Counted from the first letter of the stretch, positions 53,069 through 62,812 are shown. The stretch is DNA of 64,000 nucleotides from Streptomyces sp. NBC_01304 (GCF_035975855.1 NZ_CP109055.1:7688001-7752000); one strand, 5' to 3'. Made by a program: numbers and translations. Notes: generated by a model from the sequence alone, not told the origin.

Positions 53069-54823
53069 TCAGCCGTTCTCGCGCCAGCGGTTGGTGATGG
53101 GCAGCCGCCGGTCCTTGCCGAAGCCCTTCGCCGAGATCTTGGTGCCCGGCGGGTACTGGCGGCGCTTGTACTCGGCGGTGTCCACCATGCGCAGTGTCTT
53201 GCGCACCAGCTCGGCGTCGTACCCGGCGGCGATGATCTCGTCGGCGCCGCGGTCCCGGTCGACGTACATCGCGAGGATGCCGTCGAGGACGGGGTAGTCG
53301 GGCAGCGAGTCGGTGTCGACCTGGCCCGGGCGCAGCTCGGCGCTCGGCGGCTTGGAGATCGAGTTCTCGGGGATGGGCGGGGTCTGGCCGCGCTCCTCGG
53401 CGGCGCGGTTGCGCCACTTCGCGAGACGGAAGACCGCCGTCTTGTAGACGTCCTTGATCGGGCCGTACGCGCCCACCGAGTCGCCGTACAGCGTCGAATA
53501 GCCCACCGCCAGCTCGGACTTGTTGCCCGGCGCGAGGACGATGTGGCCCTCCTGGTTGGAGACCGCCATCAGCATCGTGCCGCGCAGCCGGGACTGCAGG
53601 TTCTCCTCGGCGAGGCCGGTGAGGCCGAGCGAGCCCATGTACGCGTCGAACATCGGCTCAACGGGCACGGTGCGGAAGTTGAGCCCGGTGCGACGTGCCA
53701 GCTCGGCGGCATCGCCCTTGGAGTGGTCGGAGGAGTACTTCGAGGGCATCGAGATGCCGTACACGTTCTGCGCACCGAGCGCGTCGCAGGCGATGGCGGC
53801 GACGAGGGCGGAGTCGATGCCGCCGGAGAGGCCGATGACGACGGAGCGGAATCCGTTCTTCGCGGCGTAGGCGCGCAGGCCCACGACGAGGGCCGAGTAG
53901 ACCTCTTCGTCGTCGTCGAGCCGCTCGGCGTAGCCGCCGGTGAGCTCGGTCTCGTACGCGGGAAGCGGCTCCTCGCTCAGTACGACGTGCTCGATCCGCA
54001 GCCCGTCGTCCACGACGCCTGCCGGAGGTTGGGCCGCGGCGGCGGGCAGTTCCAGATCGAGAACCACACTGCCCTCGGCGAACTGCGGCGCCCGCGCGAC
54101 GACTTCCCCACCACTGTCGACCACGATCGAGTCGCCGTCGAAGACCAGCTCGTCCTGGCCGCCGATCATCGCGAGGTAGGCGGTGGTGCAGCCGGCCTCC
54201 TGGGCGCGCTTGCGGACCAGTTCGAGGCGGGTGTCGTCCTTGTTCTGCTCGTACGGCGAGGCGTTGACGGAGATCAGCAGCCCGGCGCCCGCGCTGCGCG
54301 TCGCGGGAACACGGCCGCCGTCCTGCCAGAGGTCCTCGCAGATGGCGAGCGCGACATCGACGCCGTGCACGCGGATGACGGGCATGGTGTCGCCCGGCAC
54401 GAAGTACCGGAACTCGTCGAAGACGCCGTAGTTGGGCAGGTGGTGCTTGGCGAAGGTCAGCACGACCTGGCCGCGGTGCAGCACGGCCGCGGCATTCTGC
54501 GGAGAGCCGGCGGGCTGGCCGTACTTGGGCTGAGCGGTCTCGGAGCGGTCCAAGTACCCGACGATGACGGGGAGTTCACCGAACCCCTCATCACTGAGCC
54601 GCCCGGCAAGCGCACGCAGCGCCGCCCGCGAGGCCTCGACGAAGGACGGGCGCAGCGCCAGGTCCTCGACGGGGTATCCGGTCAGCACCATCTCGGGGAA
54701 CGCCACCAGATGGGCGCCCTGCTCGGCGGAGTGCCGGGTCCAGTGCACGATCGACTCGGCGTTGCCGGCGAGATCGCCGACGGTCGAATCGATCTGATTC
54801 AAGGCGAGGCGTAGTTGAGGCAC
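53069..54823 (-). CDS. nadE: Glutamine-dependent NAD+ synthetase
   Basis: 584 residues. N-terminal nitrilase-type amidase domain with the Glu-Lys-Cys triad (AFPEMVLTGYP, FAKHHLPNYGVFDE, LAICEDLW), then the synthetase domain with the PP-loop GLSGGIDSALVAAIA and the ATP/NaAD segments APGNKSELAVGYSTLYGDSVGAYGPIKDVYK. It makes NAD from deamido-NAD using glutamine-derived ammonia. GTG start 54823. It is convergent with the EEP-family gene across the terminator. Confidence 0.96.
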   Translation of the reverse strand: MPQLRLALNQIDSTVGDLAGNAESIVHWTRHSAEQGAHLVAFPEMVLTGYPVEDLALRPSFVEASRAALRALAGRLSDEGFGELPVIVGYLDRSETAQPKYGQPAGSPQNAAAVLHRGQVVLTFAKHHLPNYGVFDEFRYFVPGDTMPVIRVHGVDVALAICEDLWQDGGRVPATRSAGAGLLISVNASPYEQNKDDTRLELVRKRAQEAGCTTAYLAMIGGQDELVFDGDSIVVDSGGEVVARAPQFAEGSVVLDLELPAAAAQPPAGVVDDGLRIEHVVLSEEPLPAYETELTGGYAERLDDDEEVYSALVVGLRAYAAKNGFRSVVIGLSGGIDSALVAAIACDALGAQNVYGISMPSKYSSDHSKGDAAELARRTGLNFRTVPVEPMFDAYMGSLGLTGLAEENLQSRLRGTMLMAVSNQEGHIVLAPGNKSELAVGYSTLYGDSVGAYGPIKDVYKTAVFRLAKWRNRAAEERGQTPPIPENSISKPPSAELRPGQVDTDSLPDYPVLDGILAMYVDRDRGADEIIAAGYDAELVRKTLRMVDTAEYKRRQYPPGTKISAKGFGKDRRLPITNRWRENG

Positions 54824-54921
54824 GGGCCCAGTGTAATCGTCAGAGAGACGCGATGTCCTGCCGGACGGGTGTGGGGCGTCACACGCGTGGTGCCGCCCTC
54901 AGGGGGTTGCGCCCGCGGGCG

Positions 54922-55893
54922 CTACTTCGCCGAGCCCGTCCAGATGGCGTCCTCGTACGTGACCACCTCGGGGCCGACCTCGAGTTGGAGGTCCTTCGTC
55001 GCGTTGGCCGGGAGGGAGAAGGCGAACTGGGAGACGGCCTGCTTGCCGGGGAGGAGCTTGCCGTTGAAGGGCTTGGTGCCGTTGCTGCCGTCGAAGACCA
55101 TTTCGGCGTCCGAGCCCTTGCCGTCGCGCAGGGTCGGCAGCGCGGTGTTGATGTCCAGCGTCTTCTTGCTGCCGTTCTTGATCGTGATCGTCACCTGGAT
55201 CGCGACGTTGCCCTTCTCGTGGCCCGCCGCGAACTCGTCCGGCGTGTAGGGCTTGGGCTTCGCCACGGTGACCTTGACGCCGTCGTCATAGGTGTGGGTG
55301 CCGCCGAACTTCAGCGGGGCGGGGGCCTCGGGCTCCTCGAACTCGGACTCGGACTCGGGCCCGGTCTCGGAATCGCCGGGGTCGGACGGTGCGGTGGAGT
55401 GGGTTCCGCCGCGGGCCTTGTCGGACTCCTTCTTGACCTCGTCGGCCGTGTCCTTGATGACCACCACGATGAGGATCAGCCAGACGATCGCGGCCACGAT
55501 GGCGAGGGCGCCGAGGATGATGCCGGCGAGGGCCATGCCCTTGTTCGTCGCAACGCCCTTGCGGGCGTTGCTGTGGCCTATCAGGCCCAATATCAGGGCG
55601 ACTACGCCGAGCACTCCGCCGAGCCAGAACAGGAACGGGATGACCCCGGTGAGCAGGCCCACGATGCCGCAGACCAGGGCGGCGATCCCCAGGCCGTTGC
55701 GCGCCTGGGGTGCGTACGGCCCCGGCGCCCAGCCTCCGTACCCGGGCGGCGGGGGCGGTGCCATCGGCAACGGGCCGGGGCCGCCGCCGTGCTGGTGGGG
55801 CGCGGGGGTGGCCCAGGGGGACTGCTCGGGTGCGGCGCCGTTCGGTACGGCGTCGCCCGGTGCGGAGTCATTCGGGGGCGGGGGCAAGGTCAT
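54922..55893 (-). CDS. DUF4190/DUF4352-like membrane protein
   Basis: 323 residues. The N-terminus is Pro/Gly-rich (APHQHGGGPGPLPMAPPPPPGY), followed by two membrane helices (LGIAALVCGIVGLLTGVIPF and GMALAGIILGALAIVAAIVW, typical of DUF4190), an acidic stalk (ETGPESESEFEEPEAPAP) and an extracellular beta domain (GVKVTVAKPKPYTPDEFAAGHEKGNVAIQVTITIKNGSKK) like the DUF4352 Ig-fold. Function unknown. It is probably surface-exposed. Single gene upstream of nadE on the same strand. Confidence 0.8.
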   Translation of the reverse strand: MTLPPPPNDSAPGDAVPNGAAPEQSPWATPAPHQHGGGPGPLPMAPPPPPGYGGWAPGPYAPQARNGLGIAALVCGIVGLLTGVIPFLFWLGGVLGVVALILGLIGHSNARKGVATNKGMALAGIILGALAIVAAIVWLILIVVVIKDTADEVKKESDKARGGTHSTAPSDPGDSETGPESESEFEEPEAPAPLKFGGTHTYDDGVKVTVAKPKPYTPDEFAAGHEKGNVAIQVTITIKNGSKKTLDINTALPTLRDGKGSDAEMVFDGSNGTKPFNGKLLPGKQAVSQFAFSLPANATKDLQLEVGPEVVTYEDAIWTGSAK

Positions 55894-56068
55894 GTTGGGC
55901 GGATTCCTTCAGTGATGAGAGATCGGCCCACTTTAATCGAACCCTTTACCGATTCCTTACGGAATTTCCTCACGATGCGGTTGCGGACCGGGACCGGGAC
56001 CTGGACCGGGATCGGGACGGGCCGGTCCGCAACCGACGGCGGGTGCTGAGGCGAGTGTGGGGCGGGTG

Positions 56069-57703
56069 CTACGCCCGGTACCCCAGCACCGTCATCATCC
56101 CCGCCTCCGAGTGGTACACGTTGTGGCAGTGGATCATCCACAGGCCCGGGTTGTCGGCCTCGAAGTCCACGGTCAGCCGCCCGTTGGGCAGGATCACCGC
56201 GGTGTCCTTGCGTGGCCCTCCCACCACATTGGCCAGGGCGAACGTGTGCCCGTGCAGATGCAGCGGATGCCACATCGAGGTCGAGTTGGCGAACTCCAGG
56301 CGGACCCGCTCGCCCGCCTTCACCGCGTGCCTGACGGACGGGTCGTACGGCTTCTTGTCGAAGGCCCAGTCGTACTTGGCCATGCCGCCCGTGAGTTGGA
56401 GCTTGATCGTGCGGTCCGGCTTGCCCGCGGGCAGTGCCACCGACTCGTCCGCCTTGAGGCGGTCCGCGGTCAGCAGCCTGCCGTTCAGCTCGGCGGGCCG
56501 CACCTTCGCCCCGGGCGCCGCCCCCGACCCCGTACGCAACAGTGCGAGCCCCGTCGCCTTCTTGCCCTCGGCCAGCGCGGTGAGCGGGAAGACCCCGTCC
56601 TTCGCGGTCACCAGGACGTCATAGCGCTCGCCCATGCCGAGCAGCAGCGCATCGGCCGACGCATGCCGCACCGGGAAGCCGTCCGTGTGCGTCACCGTCA
56701 TCTCGTGGCCGCCGAGCGCGACCCGGAAGGCCGTGTCGCCCCCGGCGTTGATGAACCGGATCCGGATCCGCTCGCCGGGCTTGGCGCGGAAGTCCGAAGG
56801 GGCGTCCGGCGTACGGCCGTTGATGAGGTAGCGCGGGTACGCCACGTCGCCCGCGTCCCCGCCGAGCAGTTCGCTCTTGGCGCCCATCATCATCCGGGAC
56901 GGGCCGGACGGCTTCGTCGGCTTCGGTGAGGGGGACGCCGCGGCGGGCGCCTTGCCCTCGCTCATCGACATGTTCGACATGTCGTGCCCCCCGTGGCCGC
57001 CGCCGCCGCTACCGCTGCCGCCCCCGTCGTCACCGCCCATGTCCATGCCCGCCCTCAGCTCGGCGAGCACCCCGTCCGGTGTCGAGCCGTCCACGCCGTC
57101 GACCCAGTCGTCCAGGACGACCACCCACTCCTTGTCGTACTTGAGCGGCTCCTTCGGGTCCTCGACGATCAGCGGCGCGTACAGCCCCCGGTCCTGCTGG
57201 GTGCCGGAGTGCGGATGGAACCAGTACGTCCCCGGGTGCGCGGCCGCGAAGCGGTAGGTGAAGTCCGCTCCCGGCTTGATGTCCTTCTGGGTGAGGCCCG
57301 GGACGCCGTCCATGTCGTTGCGCAGGGACAGGCCGTGCCAGTGCAGGGACGTGGCCTCGGGCAGGTGGTTGGCCAGCGTCAGGGCGAGCGTGTCGCCCGC
57401 GGTGACCCTGACCTCCTTGCCGGGCAGCGTGTCGCCGTACGCCCAGGAGGTCACGGTCCGTCCGCCCAGGTCGAGCGGCGTCCTCGTGGCGGTCAGCTTG
57501 ACCTCGCGGACCTGTCCGCCGCCCGCCCGCTTCTTCTCGGCGGCGGCGACTTCGGGGCCCGCAGGGTCGACGTACCCCTTCGGGGCCGACTGGCCCCCAT
57601 GACCTCCGTGCCCGGACCCGGAACCCGAGCAGGCGGCCAGAACTCCCGTGCCGGCGACGGCGACCGACGCACCGAGCACGGTGCGGCGCGTGTGATTGCG
57701 CAT
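56069..57703 (-). CDS. Tat-exported multicopper oxidase
   Basis: 544 residues. The N-terminus is TRRTVLGASVAVAGTGVLAAC, a Tat motif plus lipobox, so it is a lipoprotein on the outer membrane face. Copper ligands: HWHGLSL, FHPHSGTQQDRG, HPLHLHGH and HCHNVYHSEAGM (type 1 site with Met). A Met/His-rich loop (HGGHDMSNMSMSEGK) may bind extra copper. It probably oxidises toxic Cu(I) or phenolics. The His-rich DUF6153-like gene is 159 bp upstream on the same strand, which suggests a copper-handling pair. Confidence 0.92.
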   Translation of the reverse strand: MRNHTRRTVLGASVAVAGTGVLAACSGSGSGHGGHGGQSAPKGYVDPAGPEVAAAEKKRAGGGQVREVKLTATRTPLDLGGRTVTSWAYGDTLPGKEVRVTAGDTLALTLANHLPEATSLHWHGLSLRNDMDGVPGLTQKDIKPGADFTYRFAAAHPGTYWFHPHSGTQQDRGLYAPLIVEDPKEPLKYDKEWVVVLDDWVDGVDGSTPDGVLAELRAGMDMGGDDGGGSGSGGGGHGGHDMSNMSMSEGKAPAAASPSPKPTKPSGPSRMMMGAKSELLGGDAGDVAYPRYLINGRTPDAPSDFRAKPGERIRIRFINAGGDTAFRVALGGHEMTVTHTDGFPVRHASADALLLGMGERYDVLVTAKDGVFPLTALAEGKKATGLALLRTGSGAAPGAKVRPAELNGRLLTADRLKADESVALPAGKPDRTIKLQLTGGMAKYDWAFDKKPYDPSVRHAVKAGERVRLEFANSTSMWHPLHLHGHTFALANVVGGPRKDTAVILPNGRLTVDFEADNPGLWMIHCHNVYHSEAGMMTVLGYRA

Positions 57704-57862
57704 GGTGGAACAACACCTCGTCATCTGTGGTGTGCGCCGCGCCCGGCCACGTACGGCTGGGGCGGCTGTGTGCATGGGGCGCGTCCGCTGCTTCTGATAC
57801 ACCGCTCGACGCCCGGAGGTTCCACCTCTGGACGGAGCGATGCGAAACAGCCGTACGACGGC

Positions 57863-58426
57863 CTAAATGCGCAGCACGGAGAGACGGGAGAGCCGGGATC
57901 TCGGCGGCGGAGCGGCAGGCCACAGCGCCCGCAGCGGCGGGGCGCGCGGCGCCGAGGGAGCGGGCGCGGTCCCCGGCAGCAGGGCCGCGGCGACCAGCAG
58001 CGCCAGCGTGAACGCGCCGAGCACGGCCAGGCACACCGTCATCGGGTCCATGCCGTGCACGGGCACATCCGGCCCGGAGACGACCGGCCCGGCGGCCTCG
58101 CCGTGCACGGGGGAGCCGGCTGTCGCGGGCGCGTCCTGCATGTTCATCGCGGGAGCGTCAGGCCCGCTCGTCGTGACCCGCACCTGCTGGTGCCCCGCCG
58201 CCACCTGGCTGCCGTGCCCCGCCGCCACCCGGCTGCTGTGCCCTGCCGCTGCCGGCACGACCTCGTGCCCGCCCGCCGCAGCCGCCGCGACCTCATGACC
58301 GGAGGACGACGACGCCCCCGCATGCCCCACCGGATGCCCGAGCGTATGCATCGCGAAGATCCCGAAGAGCAGCGCGGCGAACAGCAGCAGCTGTCCCCAT
58401 CGCCGTTCCCCGAGTCGCGTCGTCAT
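57863..58426 (-). CDS. DUF6153-like His-rich membrane protein
   Basis: 187 residues. N-terminal membrane helix (WGQLLLFAALLFGIFAMHTLG), a central His/Ala-rich part (HPVGHAGASSSSGHEV, GHSSRVAAGHGSQVAAGHQQ) likely to bind metal, and a second helix (MTVCLAVLGAFTLALLVAAALL). It is similar in layout to DUF6153 proteins found beside copper genes. It is probably part of copper handling with the multicopper oxidase. Confidence 0.75.
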   Translation of the reverse strand: MTTRLGERRWGQLLLFAALLFGIFAMHTLGHPVGHAGASSSSGHEVAAAAAGGHEVVPAAAGHSSRVAAGHGSQVAAGHQQVRVTTSGPDAPAMNMQDAPATAGSPVHGEAAGPVVSGPDVPVHGMDPMTVCLAVLGAFTLALLVAAALLPGTAPAPSAPRAPPLRALWPAAPPPRSRLSRLSVLRI

Positions 58427-58496
58427 GCGCCGCAGCCTACCCCCGACGGGTATCCGACAAAATGCGGGCCCCCGCCACCGAGCTGATCATGAGCGC

Positions 58497-59969
58497 ATGA
58501 CGACGACCGCGGACGCAGAGTCCGAAGGAACCCCCGAAGGAACAGCGGCCGGGTCGCCCGACACCGGCGCCGACACCGGCACCAAGCGGCAGTTCATCTC
58601 CTGGGTGACCCTCGCCCTGATGACCACCGCCTCGGTGGCGAGCCTGCGTCCCTCGCCCGCGATGGCCATCTACGGCCTCGCGGCGATCTTCCTCTACCTG
58701 ATCCCCGCGATCGTCTTCCTGCTGCCCACCGCCCTGGTCGGCGCCGAGCTCGCGTCCGGCTGGACCGGCGGCATCTACCGCTGGGTGAGCGAGGCGCTCG
58801 GCAAGCCGCTCGGGTTCCTGGCGGTGTGGTGCCAGTTCGCGCTGACCATCGCGTACTACCCGAGCCTCCTCGCGTACGTCGCCTCGACCTTCGCCTACGT
58901 CGTCCACCCGAGCCTCGCCGAGAACGGCCTCTACGTCGCCATCGTCATCATCACCGTCTACTGGACCGGCGTCTGGATCGCCTCCCGCGGCACCAAGTCC
59001 ATCGCCGGGCTCTCCTCGATCGGCCTGGTCGTCGGCACCCTCGTGCCCGGCGTGCTGCTCGTCGTCCTCGGCATCGTCTTCCTCGGCCAGGGCAACCCGT
59101 CAGCCGCACCGATGAGCCCCGACCACTGGCTGCCCCCGTGGACCGGCCTGGCCAGCCTGGTCCTCATCGTCAACAACTTCCTCTCCTACGCCGGCATGGA
59201 GATGAACGGCGTCCACGTCGCCTCGCTGCGCCGCCCCCGGTCCGAGTACCCGCGCTCGATGTTCCTCGCCACCGGCATGGTGCTGTTGATCTTCATCCTT
59301 CCGGCCCTGGCGATCAGCTGGGTGATGCCGTCGAAGGAGCTCAGCCTCACGGCCGGACTGATGCAGGCCTTCCAGGCCTTCTTCGACCACTTCCACATCG
59401 GCTGGATGACCAAGATCGTCGGCATCATGCTGGTGATGGCGGCGCTCGGCGGCATGCTGACCTGGCTGTCGGGGCCCGCCAAGGGCCTGGTCACGCTCGC
59501 CCGGCAGGAGGGCTATCTGCCGCCGTTCCTGCAGCGCTTCAACAAGAACGGCGTGCCGATGAACCTGATGTACGCCCAGGGGGTGCTCACCACCCTGATC
59601 GGCGTCGTCTACGCGTTCAGCTCCGATGTGTCGTCCGCGTACTGGATGTTCTCGGTGATCACCGTGCAGATCTATCTGATCGCGTACCTGCTGATGTTCA
59701 TCACCGTGGTGAAGCTCCGCAAGACCCACCCGGACCACCCGCGCGGCTTCTGGACGCCGGCCGTCAAGCTGGTCGCGGGCACCGGGTTCGTGGCCTCGCT
59801 CGCCGCGCTCTTCATCGGGTTCGTGCCGCCCGACCAGTTCGGCAACCAGCCGCTGTGGCGGTACCTGCTGATCGTCGGCGGCGGGCTGCTGCTGATCGGC
59901 ATCGTGGCGCCGGTCGCCTTCCTGAAGTTCCGCAAGCCGAGCTGGGTGCATCCGGATCACGTTCAGTGA
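58497..59969 (+). CDS. APC-family amino acid transporter/antiporter
   Basis: 490 residues, 12 predicted membrane helices. LALMTTASVASLRPSPAMAIYGLAAIFLYLIPAIVFLLPTALVGAEL is the helix 1-2 start of the glutamate/GABA (GadC-like) antiporter group, and GGIYRWVSEALGKPLGFL and MEMNGVHVASLRRP are further family segments. It moves amino acids across the membrane. ATG 58497 chosen. It is divergent from the DUF6153-like gene. Confidence 0.88.
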   Translation: MTTTADAESEGTPEGTAAGSPDTGADTGTKRQFISWVTLALMTTASVASLRPSPAMAIYGLAAIFLYLIPAIVFLLPTALVGAELASGWTGGIYRWVSEALGKPLGFLAVWCQFALTIAYYPSLLAYVASTFAYVVHPSLAENGLYVAIVIITVYWTGVWIASRGTKSIAGLSSIGLVVGTLVPGVLLVVLGIVFLGQGNPSAAPMSPDHWLPPWTGLASLVLIVNNFLSYAGMEMNGVHVASLRRPRSEYPRSMFLATGMVLLIFILPALAISWVMPSKELSLTAGLMQAFQAFFDHFHIGWMTKIVGIMLVMAALGGMLTWLSGPAKGLVTLARQEGYLPPFLQRFNKNGVPMNLMYAQGVLTTLIGVVYAFSSDVSSAYWMFSVITVQIYLIAYLLMFITVVKLRKTHPDHPRGFWTPAVKLVAGTGFVASLAALFIGFVPPDQFGNQPLWRYLLIVGGGLLLIGIVAPVAFLKFRKPSWVHPDHVQ

Positions 59970-60002
59970 TGCCGAACCCGAACCCGTAAGCTTTATCCCA
60001 CT

Positions 60003-60734
60003 ATGTCCATTCCTGGCTCCTTTCGTGATGTACGTACCGTCGCCGTCCTGCTCGGGCTGGGCGCCGTCGCGTACACCGCCTGGGTGCTCGAGGTCGTCAT
60101 GGCGACCGGGCTCGATCCCATACGTACGTACGTGAGTGAGCTGGCCGCCGAGGACCAGCCGCTGGGCGGGCTCTTCCGGGCCACCGACCTGGCCGCAGGC
60201 CTGCTCGTCCTCGCCGGGGCGCTGTGGGCGGTCCTCAGGCTGCGGCCGCACCGGCCCTGGGCCCGGGTCGGCTGGGCGGGCCTGATCCTCTTCGGCGCGG
60301 CCACCGCGGCCGACTCGCGGCTCCCGCTGAGCTGCACACCGACCGCCGACCCGGAGTGCGCCATACGCGAGACCGCGGACCTGGTGCCCGCGACCCACAC
60401 CGCGCACGCCGTCAGCAGCTCGCTGTCGGTCACCGGGGCGCTCATCGGCATAGTGGCCCTCACCGTCGCGGCCCGCAGGTACCGCGTGTGGGAGCCGTTG
60501 GCCCGCTTGGGGCCCTGGATAGTGGGCCTCGAACTGGCCGTCACCGCCTGGACATTGGCGTCCGTCGCCGCCTTCCAGGCCGGCAAGGGCACGATGCTGC
60601 TCGGCCTCGGGCAGCGCATGCAGGTGCTGCTCATCGCCCTATGGCTCGCGTTGTTCGCGTTCTCGCTGCTCAAGCGGGAGCGGCGGCGGGTGCTGCCGCC
60701 GGTCCAACCGTCCCCCGTGCTGGAACGGCGATGA
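60003..60734 (+). CDS. DUF998-family membrane protein
   Basis: 243 residues, about six predicted helices. The segments TGLDPIRTYVSELAAEDQP and AADSRLPLSCTPTADPECA, with three extracellular Cys, are typical of DUF998 proteins, which have no known role. The stop overlaps the next ATG (ATGA), so it is produced together with the hydrolase. Confidence 0.85.
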   Translation: MSIPGSFRDVRTVAVLLGLGAVAYTAWVLEVVMATGLDPIRTYVSELAAEDQPLGGLFRATDLAAGLLVLAGALWAVLRLRPHRPWARVGWAGLILFGAATAADSRLPLSCTPTADPECAIRETADLVPATHTAHAVSSSLSVTGALIGIVALTVAARRYRVWEPLARLGPWIVGLELAVTAWTLASVAAFQAGKGTMLLGLGQRMQVLLIALWLALFAFSLLKRERRRVLPPVQPSPVLERR

Positions 60735-61564
60735 CGTCCTCCTTTGTTCGCATCGGTGGAGTGCCGCACCACGTGGTGCTGGAGGGAAGCGGGCCCCCGT
60801 GCGTGCTGTCCGGCGGGCTCGGCATGGCGTGGTTCGACTGGGACGCGGTGGCCGCGCTCCTCGCTCCGCACCGGACGGTGATCCGCTTCGACCGTCCCGG
60901 GCTCGGGCTCAGCGGGCACGCGCGCGTGGCGCCCTCTTTGACCGGGGAGGCCGACCGGATCCTGCGGGTCCTGGACGCGTGCGGGGTGTCCGGGCCCGCG
61001 ACCGTCGTCGGGCACTCCCTGGCCGGCTTCCACGCCGAGGCCTTCGCCCGGCTGCATCCCTCGCGGGTCGCCGCCCTTGTGCTGGTCGACTCCAGCGTCG
61101 AGGAGGGGGCGCGACCCCGGCCTGCCCCGGCCCTGCGCACCGGTGCGGCTCGGCTGGCCGCCGGGGCGTTGAGCGCTGCGGGGTTGCCGTGCGCGGTCGG
61201 GCCTTTGCTGCGTCGGGCCGCGGTTCGGGCTTCCCGTACGGGGGGTGGGGATCCGGCTCCGTACGAGCTGGTGCGGAGGGTGTATGGGACCAGTCGGTCG
61301 ATGCGGGCTCTGCTGGTGGAGAACGCGCGCTATCGCGATCTGGCGGCGGAACTCGTCTATGTCAGGCGGCAGTTCGAGCTTCCTCGTGGAGTGCCGGTGA
61401 CGGTGATCGCGGCGGGGGAGGGGCGGCGGTGGCTCGAGCGGCAGGCTCGGCTCGCCGTTGCGCTCGGCGCGGAGTTGCGGATTTCCAGTGGGTCGGGGCA
61501 TTTGGTCATGTTTGACCGGCCGGGGGATGTGGCTTCTGCTGTGTTGTGGCCTCGGGCCGGGTGA
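60731..61564 (+). CDS. Alpha/beta-fold hydrolase
   Basis: 277 residues. GRGP-like oxyanion area (VLSGGLGMAWFDW), VIRFDRPGLGLSG, nucleophile elbow VVGHSLAGFHAEAF, acid in the LVDSS/VTVIAAGE area, and His in ISSGSGHLVMFDRPGDV. No signal peptide. It is paired with a DUF998 membrane protein, so it might act at the membrane. The substrate is unknown. The last 80 codons show more G-rich third positions than neighbours. The stop abuts repeat copy I. Confidence 0.88.
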   Translation: MTSSFVRIGGVPHHVVLEGSGPPCVLSGGLGMAWFDWDAVAALLAPHRTVIRFDRPGLGLSGHARVAPSLTGEADRILRVLDACGVSGPATVVGHSLAGFHAEAFARLHPSRVAALVLVDSSVEEGARPRPAPALRTGAARLAAGALSAAGLPCAVGPLLRRAAVRASRTGGGDPAPYELVRRVYGTSRSMRALLVENARYRDLAAELVYVRRQFELPRGVPVTVIAAGEGRRWLERQARLAVALGAELRISSGSGHLVMFDRPGDVASAVLWPRAG

Positions 61565-61566
61565 TT

Positions 61567-61651
61567 TTCTCCCCGCCCCGCCCCTTCCCGAAATGCTGCG
61601 CAGCCTTCCGCCCTGTGGGCGGTGTCCTCAAACGCCGGACGGGCTGATTCA
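61567..61651. repeat. Nested-palindrome repeat, copy I (left half)
   Basis: Left outer arm CCCCGCCCCGCCCCTTCCCG, the joint CCTTCCGCCCTGTGGGCGG and the left half of the inner stem are present; the right half is missing. The TGA stop of the LacI gene is the TGATTCA of the stem, so the LacI gene ends inside the element. Confidence 0.88.
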
Positions 61652-62698
61652 TGCCGGCGGCAACCGGCGCACGCTGTCCCGCACCACGATGTGCGTGCCC
61701 AGCACATGCCGCTCCTGGGAAGTCCGCGTCGTGCCCTCCAGGGCGAGCCGGACCGCCGTGCGGCCCAGCGCCTCGCCGGGAATGTGGATCGTGGTCAGGC
61801 CCGGCGTGACGTCGGACGCGACCGGGTCGTCGTTGTAGCCGGCCACCGAGATGTCGTCCGGCACCCGCAGCCCGTACTCGGACAGCGCCCGGATCGCCGC
61901 GGCCGCCACCTGGTCGTCACCCGCGAAGATCGCCGTGAACTCGGGCTTGCCGTCGCACTGTTCGAGCAGCTGGCGGATCGCGTGATAGCCGTGCTCGCCC
62001 CCGAAGCCGACGCCCACCTGAAGGGCCGGTTCCGGCGTGATGCCGTGGTCGGTGAGGGCCCGCTGGTAGCCGCGCACCCGGGCCTCGCCCGTGGTGTTGC
62101 CCGGGCGGTAGCCGATCAGGGCTATCCGGCGGTGGCCCGCGCCCAGGAGATGGCTGGTGATGGCGTACGCGCCCGCCTCGTTGTCGTACTCGACGACGAG
62201 GGCAGGGACATGGGGCGCGGGGGCCGGGCGCCCGACCAGGACCAGGCGGGACCCGGCGGCCGCGAGCAACTCCGCGTACCGGGACATCCGCTGGCGGTAC
62301 TCCTCGTCCTCGATCACGCCGCCGACCAGCAGGACCGCCTCCGCGGCCTGTTCCCGCATCATCTCCACGATGGCCAGCTCACGGGCCGGATCGGCGTCCG
62401 TCGAGAACATCATGCAGAGCCGGCCCCGCTTCGCCGCCTCCCGCTCCACGCCCTGCGCGATATGGGCGTAGAACGAGCTGACCACGTCCAGGACGAGCAC
62501 CGCGACCGTCTTGCGGCCCGCCCCCGCGAGCGCCCGCGCATGCGCGTTCACCACGTAGTCCAGGTCCTTCGCGGCCCGCTGCACCTTGGCCCGGGAGGCC
62601 GCCGAGGTCGGATAGTTGCCGGCCAGGACGCGCGACACGGTCGCTACCGAGACCCCGGCCCGTGCCGCCACATCCCGGATGGTGACCCGCTCGCCCAC
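61649..62698 (-). CDS. LacI-family transcriptional regulator
   Basis: 349 residues. HTH: VTIRDVAARAGVSVATVSRVLAGNYPTSAASRAKVQRAAKDLDYVVNAHARAL, the hinge and the sugar-sensing Periplasmic-binding-like domain (VLVLDVVSSFYAHIAQG, FTAIFAGDDQVAAAAIRALSEYGLRVPDDISVAGYND). It represses genes until its sugar binds, probably including the sugar-binding protein gene next to it. GTG 62698 has GGGGG about 8 nt upstream. Confidence 0.92.
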   Translation of the reverse strand: MGERVTIRDVAARAGVSVATVSRVLAGNYPTSAASRAKVQRAAKDLDYVVNAHARALAGAGRKTVAVLVLDVVSSFYAHIAQGVEREAAKRGRLCMMFSTDADPARELAIVEMMREQAAEAVLLVGGVIEDEEYRQRMSRYAELLAAAGSRLVLVGRPAPAPHVPALVVEYDNEAGAYAITSHLLGAGHRRIALIGYRPGNTTGEARVRGYQRALTDHGITPEPALQVGVGFGGEHGYHAIRQLLEQCDGKPEFTAIFAGDDQVAAAAIRALSEYGLRVPDDISVAGYNDDPVASDVTPGLTTIHIPGEALGRTAVRLALEGTTRTSQERHVLGTHIVVRDSVRRLPPA

Positions 62699-62812
62699 AG
62701 TGATTACCCCCAACTCGCCCTGTCCGGAGCGGTTTTGCCGCACCGCCCCGGACCATCATGCCGCCCTTGCGCCTGTACTGATTTCGCGCCCGTGGCGACT
62801 TCGTGCCCGCAC

